Of a DNA stretch of 64,000 nt, positions 57,724-64,000 are shown piece after piece (the first letter of the stretch is position 1; the number at the start of each line of letters is the position of its first letter). Location of the stretch: positions 694,472,420 through 694,536,419 of the forward strand of contig CM062813.1 of NCBI GenBank assembly GCA_031772625.1, given 5' to 3'. The notes beneath the pieces are model-generated. The model did no database searches, was not told where the DNA came from, and saw only the letters and a list, made by a program, of their open reading frames with translations. Made by a program: the position numbers and the translations under genes. The DNA comes from Pinus tabuliformis. Its lineage: Eukaryota; Streptophyta; Pinopsida; Pinales; Pinaceae.

Positions 57724-59804
57724 AATCAATTTATTATTTAAGAATTGGTGAAGAAGTCGAACGCGGGTAGGTCGAATGCTGCGCCCATGGCTGCCTCTGC
57801 AACCCTACATTTCAATCCATAAGATGTCGGGAAAGGCAGTCCAAGCCGGGAGGTATCAAGGCATGGTGCTCAGGTTTGTGCTTTGACCCTTCACGCGCCC
57901 ACACCTGCGAAGTATCTCGGCTTTGGAGGACGAGATTTTTTGAACCAGGGAATAATCAAAGATAATGAAGCGTCCATGCCCATTGCAGAACAGGCCAGGG
58001 AAAGCCACCTCTAGAAACGCGTAGAAAAGCGGGCTTCGCTGAGCAGTAACAGATGGGAGAAAAGGAACGGAGGTTCAGGCGCTGTCAATATCGAATCTGC
58101 AGGTCTACTAACAGGATCTACCACTGGAAAAAACCCCAGATCCACCATTGACCAATCATATCGGGCTCTCAATAGATAGATCGGCCAATCTTGCAGGTGT
58201 GACACCCCGGATGGAAAATCACCATGGCAGATCTGCTCTAGGAAGCACAAGAAGCCCTGGCATTGGGTCTAGGCACTTCTTTGACTCTTTTCAAATCCAA
58301 AGTTCTCAGCCTACAGGCAGAACCATCCTGCAATGGGTCAGTTCTTCAGATCCGGTGCTGGAACTCAAACTGGATCTAGAAGGGCAGATTGGGATCCCTT
58401 CAGGCCTTCAGAGACTTCTCTTTCAAGGTAAACAACTCGAAGACCTTCTTCCCCTCTCTTCTTACAGCATTACCAGGAACAACTCTTTGGTGGTAACCCT
58501 TCGTCTAAGAGGAGGTGCAGCAGGACGATCATCCTTTGCTCGTCCCTTCTCATACAAAGATGCAGTACACCCTGAGATCCCCAAACCCGCGGAGGCCCTT
58601 AAACCTAAGGCCTTTTTGGTTGATAAGATAGAAGAAGTTCCCTTTGTTGAAATCACCCATGAAGATCTTGCAACCCAACTTCAAGAATTTGCAGAAAGAG
58701 CCATCATTTGCAGATTTAACGGACTGTGGCCGCGATCTCAGGATCTCTATGCATGGATCCATGCAAACTGGACTCATCATTGTAAGATCAGTTTCTGTTC
58801 AAAAGGTTACTTCATTGTTTTATTTGAAAATAGTAAGCATTATGAAAAGGCCTTAGAAGAAGGCCCTTGGTTCACGGGAACTGCAGGGCTCTTCTTGACT
58901 CCTTGGTTCCCAGACTTTGATCCAGCAACTGCAGTCATTACCAGGACACCTGTATGGATCAGGCTTCCAAACTTACCTGCCCACTTATGGCATACTCGTG
59001 TCTATAGAGCTATAGGCAACACCTTGGGCAGTTTCATTATGGGAGATTACTGGCGGGAATCCAAAGGTCTCTACTCATATGCCAGAATATGTGTGGAGTT
59101 AGATTTGAGCAAAGGACTTCCAGACCAAATCAATCTCAAGATAAACGACTTTGTCTAGTCCCAGACATTGGATTACACAAATACTGCATTCCGTTGTCGC
59201 CATTGGCACCAATCAGGGCATTTGCAGAACACCTGCCCATCTCACCTAGCAAAAAAGAATAAGGACAACCTCTCCAAGTCCAAACGATGGGCTCCTTGCT
59301 CTCCACCTCCAGTCGTGGATTCTAATTCCTCCAGCTCTGAAGATGAAGGTAGCGATGCGGAAATGGATCAAGCCCCTCATTCTGTGGTCCCTTCCACCAA
59401 TGGTCCGGCGCAATCCCCCGATACAGCCACCGCTCAGAAACGCGTCCATTTGACCTCCTCCTCTGATTCAGAAAAGGAAGGCTCCCCTGTGGAGAACTCC
59501 AAACTTCAAGTTGTTATCGCTCATTCACCCCTCGACGGTTGGGTCGAAGTCAAAAAAAGGAAAGGGAAAAAGCTTCGTGTTGAGGCTTCTACCCATTCTG
59601 GGTAGAAGTCAATCTTTCTTTGCTTCCAGCCATATGTTGTAGCTTCTTGCTTGTTTCACTTCTTCTCCGGAACCGAGGTTGATAGTCCTATCATTTCCGG
59701 TTGCCGGTTTTCTGTCTCTCTTGAATGTATCTTCTTGTACCATATTTTTGATTAATAGAATTAGTCCAATTCAAAAAAAAAAAAAAAATCAATTTATTAG
59801 TTAA
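57724..59804 (+). mobile_element. ORF1-only LINE derivative with ubiquitin-like domain
   Basis: The element proper is 57742-59786. It has an 18-bp target duplication with one mismatch (AATCAATTTATTATTTAA at 57724-57741; AATCAATTTATTAGTTAA at 59787-59804) and a 14-base poly(A) at 59773-59786. It contains a ~469-bp GC-richer 5' leader, one ORF1 (58211-59605), a 167-bp 3' untranslated region and no trace of endonuclease or RT. The structure resembles 'half-L1' elements, which must borrow ORF2 protein to move. Composition differs sharply from the AT-rich flanks. Confidence 0.9.
58211..59605 (+). CDS. LINE ORF1: ubiquitin-like domain fused to gag-like domain and zinc knuckle
   Basis: The first ATG in the open frame is at 58211; an in-frame TAA lies upstream at ~58109. 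Residues 27-102 (58289-58516) align without gaps to all 76 residues of ubiquitin, with 34 identities by my count, including QRL.F.GKQLED and the C-terminal LRLRGG. Lys27 and Lys48 positions are kept; the other chain-forming lysines are changed. Next comes a DUF4283-type RNA-binding domain (about residues 145-300: WIHANWTHHCKISF, EEGPWFTGTAGLFLTPW, VWIRLPNLPAHLW), then CRHWHQSGHLQNTC, a zinc knuckle with the second Cys replaced by Trp, and a Ser/acidic tail. One in-frame TAG (59156-59158, probably from TGG) interrupts the frame before the knuckle. Ubiquitin proteases could cut after Gly-Gly; that is inference. Confidence 0.9.
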
Positions 59805-60738
59805 ATTATATTTATAATAAATTTATTATTTAAATTATAACATTGAAAATTTAAATCATATTAAAAATAATTTTCAAGTTACTAAATTATAAAATAAGAA
59901 TATTACAATTTCAAATGCAAGAGGGACATAATTATTTTTCAAATTTATACATCAAAATGCTAGAAATATAATGAGAAATTAATCCACGCCATTGTCAATT
60001 CCCTATTCGAATATAATTAGTAATTAAATTTAGTTTTTTTTTTTTTATATCAAATACTTACAATTTTAAAGTTTGCATATCATTATTGATATTTACATAA
60101 ATTTAAAATTTATATTTTTAAGAGCCTCAACAGCTCAATCACCAAAATGTGACTTTTTTCACTAAAAAAATATTACCTAGCTCCATGCTATCAACCAAAT
60201 ATCATCCATGACAAATAGTAAACTCAAAGTTAATAGATTTATTATAAAACATTTATTAAATAATATATAATTATTTAGCCCTTTTTATGTTATATTTTTT
60301 ATTTATTTTATTTTAAAATTTATAAATATATTTTCATAATATGAAAACATTCAAAAATCATTATTTTAAAATTTATTTTCAAACAAAATGTTCAGGAAAA
60401 ATCAAATTTTTGAAAATTTAAATTATTTTTAAATATAAAATTTGAGAAATAATTTACACCTTGAAAAAATTAATACCCTATACTCTTGATACATTAAAAT
60501 AAATCACCAAAATAAATTTCTCAAAATTATAACTTTAGAATTATGATGAAATAAATTATCATAATTATACTTAAAATTTAATGTTATGAAGAACTTTAAA
60601 TTACTGATCTTTTGCAAATTACATCATTGCAACTTAGAATTTCAAAAAAATGCTATCCAATTTCAAAATTGACAAACAAACAAAAACGACTCAAAAACAC
60701 TAGTAAAATTATGTATGTATTTTTTCCTTTAGTATGAA
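59805..60738. other. AT-rich intergenic stretch
   Basis: No gene, RNA or repeat of note is seen on either strand. Confidence 0.5.
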
Positions 60739-61155
60739 TCCATACGCATCTGGAATTCATACACAGGAAAGGAAGTCCTCGTAGGTATTGGATAATGTTA
60801 AAGTTTAAAGATAAAGACTAAAGGCCGAAATAATGGCAGTTCGTGGTTGTAATTTGGTACATGACAATAATGTGTCAACATTCATTTCCACGTGATGAAA
60901 GTGACCGGTCAAAAAGTTATTATAACTTTTTCCCATTTCATCATTAGGTTGTAAATCCACTTATTATATGTTATTGAATAATATAAGATTAAAAGTATGG
61001 TAATGGGAGATTCTTTTCCCCTAATTTGTTCATGCAATAATATGTGCAGGTTTATTGTGTTAAATAATAAATTTATTAAAATAAAATTTTTGGCCAGAGT
61101 TTTCTCGTGCAATGATATTTCAAGGTTTATTACGATACACTTTGAATTGATTGGA
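60739..61155. repeat. Dispersed repeat, copy 2
   Basis: Same orientation as 53709-54085, with the same ordered blocks (CATACGCATCTGGAAT, GGAAGTCCTCGTA, GGTCAAAAAGTTAT, ATGTGCAGGTTTATTG). A short extra stretch after the second block is present only here. Confidence 0.8.
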
Positions 61156-62250
61156 CTAATGATATACCTCAAGGTTATGGAAGGGAATAATGATAGTGGT
61201 TTGGAATTTGGTTATTAATAATTATTATATTTTAATAATTTTATAGTTGATAAATAATTTGATTAAATTATATGTTTTTAAGATTATAGTATTTTTTTAA
61301 AATGTATTGATTTTGTATTATTTTGTTGTATTTTTTTAATTTTATTCAATATTTCAGTGAAATGCTTAATATTTTTATTTTTTATAAATTCAAAAATAAT
61401 ATTTTAATTTTCCGCAAAAATCATATTTCTAATTTTCTATTGGCTGATGGGATATAAATCTCCTAGTGGAGGGTGTTTTATTTTTGGTATTTGGTCAGTG
61501 CTTGATAATTCATTTTGAAAAAAACAAAACTAATTTTTTGAGTTGCCATTACTTTGGTGAGTACTCTAACACTAGCACTGGCACTATTATGTTACTATTA
61601 TGCACAATGATCCCAAAATTGATGTGGTCGCAGGTCCTTTGCATAGGCGCCATGATGCAAGAGCATCCAATTATGGAGGCGACAGCTCAACATGGTGTTT
61701 TGAGATTTTTTTTAAATTTACTTTTCAGTTTACTTTTATTGTTATTTCTTTTCAAGAAGGCTGTCATAGCCAATGTCGTTACCTTTTATTTTTTGAAAGT
61801 AAATAGATTAGGGAATAGTCTTAAATAAATTAATACTTGAATAACAGCAAAAGGGAATGTTACTACAAATTGCAATTGCAGGTAGTTCCTCAATTGAAAG
61901 AGGCTGCCAGCAGCTTAAATACACAACCAAAAGATGAACAAAGGGTTGCTGCCAACAAAGGAGAATAGAAACCAGAGAATGTAAACTCTGACAGAATATT
62001 TTAAAACAGTGAAGAGAAGCATTTCAAGTATCAAACAATTGTTATTATGAATGACTATAATCTGGTACTGTGCACGAAATTAACTACATGATTCAAAGCA
62101 ACTAAACACTACAAGAGAATTCATTCGGGTACTTCACTAAAGCAAATCATTGAAATTCTTACAAGTAGAAGATTTATCATTTCTATAAATATATATACAT
62201 ACATTGCTTAAATATTTGTTATAGTTCAGAGACAACATCCTATAACCCAA
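61156..62250. other. Non-coding stretch
   Basis: AT-rich to 61850, then more balanced composition. The frame 61466-61828 has hydrophobic low-complexity content and no family resemblance; it is probably not a gene. Confidence 0.45.
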
Positions 62251-63321
62251 TACAGATTCAGAGCATAAGGCATAGTACCTTCCAAAAAAAATATACAATT
62301 GCCAACCAGTCCTCAGATATTTTCATTACAGACCAAGAAGTGTTCCTGTGACCCAGGACCAACAAAAACGAGACTTCGTCTCTACAAAAACAACCTACAT
62401 GACTGTATAAGATAAACAGGAAGGACCCTACCTGGTTCAAGTGGAGACTGGAGCACAAGAGCGAAGAAACAATAACTGTCAAGGACCAAACCCTTGCCAC
62501 CACCACAGAGGAGCGAATTACCTGCACAGTCAAGAGACAATGATTAGAGAGGCAGCATAACTAGTTATACGGAGAATAAACTGAGAGAAGGGTAAAGATG
62601 AGTACCCTGAAAGTTACCTAAAGTGGAGAGCAGGTTCCATAGTCAGACCACCACCAAGACTAACAACGTTTGAGCCACGACGACAGAGCCACGAAACCCC
62701 AGCTGCTCACAAGGAGCGAAATTTTTAGCAAAAGAAAAGCAAAGAGGGAGCCTAAAATCATAGCAGAGAGGTTATCTTGTGTTAGAGCCGAACTGTCGCC
62801 AGGGAAGTCGAGCTGAGGACTTGACAAGAATGCACACCATAAACACAGTCAAACGTAGCAGAGACAAACCAGAAGTGCAGCAAACCAACTAAAATTACAG
62901 AGAAATCACCACATACCCAGGACGGCCACAAAGCCCAGCATTGTTTCGGAAAACCACGCAAGAAGCAGCCACCAAACTCGTCGATACAACATCTTAACAT
63001 TACCCAGTAACATAGAACCAGAGCCGAGGCCGAAACCAACAGACAATGGGAGGCAGAGAGCCATTACCATCGGGCAGAAGGAACCAGGTAAGGGCACAGA
63101 GGAGCAGAACGAAAACAGCAGCAACAATGACCCAAGCTACAACCAAAACCCGTGCCATAGAACCATAACACGGTGACTAAGACAACCTCGAAAAGGTGGC
63201 GGAGTTAATGCTCCATTAAAATTTCACCAAAAAAAACCCCAGTTGCACACGAGCGTGGGAAGGGATCACATGGGCCAGTTGCCACGAAGGCACCCACCTC
63301 AGCGTTTGGGGTGAGTCATCA
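62250..63321 (+). repeat. Probable 5' LTR (or its 3' half) of a gypsy element
   Basis: The sequence becomes GC-richer and non-coding and ends GTGAGTCATCA at 63321, followed within six bases by a primer-binding site. That makes it the end of a 5' LTR. The left boundary could not be found because the partner LTR lies outside the window. Confidence 0.45.
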
Positions 63322-63326
63322 AATTT

Positions 63327-63341
63327 TGGTATCATAGCAGT
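63327..63341 (+). promoter_or_regulatory. Primer-binding site (initiator tRNA-Met type)
   Basis: TGGTATCATAGCAG matches the common plant site TGGTATCAGAGC closely (one change in the first 12 bases). It lies 41 bp before the gag ATG. Confidence 0.75.
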
Positions 63342-63367
63342 GCTTTCCTTAGGGAAGAAAACAAATT

Positions 63368-64000
63368 ATGGAGGTAGGAAGAAGGGGTAGAGATAGAGTT
63401 ATTCAGAGGGTAGCCGACAAAGGACTGTGCAAGGAAATCAGGATCCTAAGTGCCAGATTAGCAGTAGTAGAAGCAGGGAGGCGCAGGGATCCAGAAGGTG
63501 GTGACGATAGTGAAGAAGAAGCTACAGCTACGACAGATGGGTCCGATGAGGAAGGGCCAGAGATAAAATTGTTGAAATCTGTTCTATTAGCAAGCAGCAA
63601 ACCGAAGCCTGAACTGTCAAACTATGATGACAGTGTAGCCACTGAAGTATTATTGGATTGGATTAGCGAGTTGGTTAAATACTTCAAAGGTGAGGAAATC
63701 AGTGAGGATAGGAGGGTCAGATTTGCAGCTACAAAACTGAAGGGGCATGCAGCACTGTGGTGGGATAATGTGCAGGCAAAGCAAAGGAGATCAAATAAGC
63801 TGCCAATTAAAAAGTGGACCAGAATGATCGCCAAGATGAAAGGTATGTTTTTACCTAAAGACTATCAGATTGCTCTATATAGACAGGTACAAAACCTGAA
63901 ACAAAGAGCAATGACTGTGAAAGAATATACAAAAGAATTTTATAGAGTGAATCTGCGAGCAGGTTATGTCGAAGAAACCGCAGAAAAGGCAACAAGGTTC
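63368..64000 (+). CDS. Gag of a Ty3/gypsy element (5' part, runs off the window)
   Basis: An ATG at 63368 opens 211 uninterrupted codons to the window end. After a charged, acidic N-terminal part (~residues 1-75) comes the retrotransposon gag capsid pattern: LLDWISELVKYFKGEEIS, RRVRFAATKLKGHAALWWDN, KWTRMIAKMKGMFLPKDY and LYRQVQNLKQRAMTVKEYTK. It would form the particle core. The primer-binding site directly upstream and the clean frame suggest a young, perhaps complete, element continuing to the right. Confidence 0.9.
   Translation, partial: MEVGRRGRDRVIQRVADKGLCKEIRILSARLAVVEAGRRRDPEGGDDSEEEATATTDGSDEEGPEIKLLKSVLLASSKPKPELSNYDDSVATEVLLDWISELVKYFKGEEISEDRRVRFAATKLKGHAALWWDNVQAKQRRSNKLPIKKWTRMIAKMKGMFLPKDYQIALYRQVQNLKQRAMTVKEYTKEFYRVNLRAGYVEETAEKATRF

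Noticed and set aside
61466..61828. 120-codon frame with hydrophobic content
   Set aside because: Leucine/phenylalanine-rich text from AT-rich DNA, no start context and no family match.
62782..63127. Overlapping minus-strand frames
   Set aside because: They lie in the probable LTR/leader of the gypsy element at the window end, with no domain.
63403..63834. Minus-strand frames opposite gag
   Set aside because: Shadows of the gag frame at 63368-64000.

Overview
The window looks like nuclear DNA of a seed plant with a large, repeat-rich genome; a conifer is plausible but not proven. It holds nested Ty3/gypsy LTR retrotransposons, L1-type LINEs, a nuclear copy of plastid DNA and one intact host gene, a ferric reductase oxidase (FRO) with seven GT-AG introns, several of them long. 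No genome or database comparison was possible. Similarities are judged by eye from known family motifs.

Layout. 1-2576: 3' end of a Tat-type Ty3/gypsy element (+), inserted into the gag of an older Ogre/Tat-like element on the minus strand (2577-8009, with 5' LTR and primer-binding site). 8011-8403: a short direct repeat. 9181-10449 and 19744-20026: the end of another gypsy element, whose LTR is split by a complete 9.3 kb Ty3/gypsy element (10450-19738) with a perfect 5-bp target duplication, GCAGT. 20226-20803 and 35234-36180: a nuclear plastid insertion (trnS-UGA and psbC). It is split by a 14.4 kb minus-strand Tat-type element (20804-35233, target duplication GGCCC). That element carries in its reverse transcriptase a 4.55 kb insertion (24828-29380, target duplication CCAAC) with a coiled-coil ORF just upstream of a TATA box.

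36180-39480: a decayed minus-strand LINE (ORF1 and endonuclease). About 39490-39782: an actin-depolymerizing-factor pseudogene fragment. 40312-52488 (minus): an FRO gene rebuilt here as eight exons encoding 727 residues, all junctions in frame. Its last intron contains a 5'-truncated LINE (42173-45506, + strand) with a 17-bp target duplication; introns 1, 3 and 6 contain tandem repeats, two of them touching splice donors. 52489-57723: AT-rich intergenic DNA with short tandem repeats. 57742-59786: a compact LINE derivative with a poly(A) tail and near-perfect 18-bp target duplication. It encodes only ORF1, and that ORF1 starts with a complete ubiquitin-like domain ending in LRLRGG, fused to a gag-like domain. 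This is the most striking item in the window. 63327-64000: primer-binding site and start of gag of a further Ty3/gypsy element that runs off the end.

The insertion order can be read directly. The plastid DNA arrived first, the Tat element then broke it, and the 4.55 kb element then broke the Tat polymerase. The FRO gene is the only feature likely to serve the host: it predicts a membrane NADPH-to-heme electron-transfer protein that reduces chelated iron or copper.
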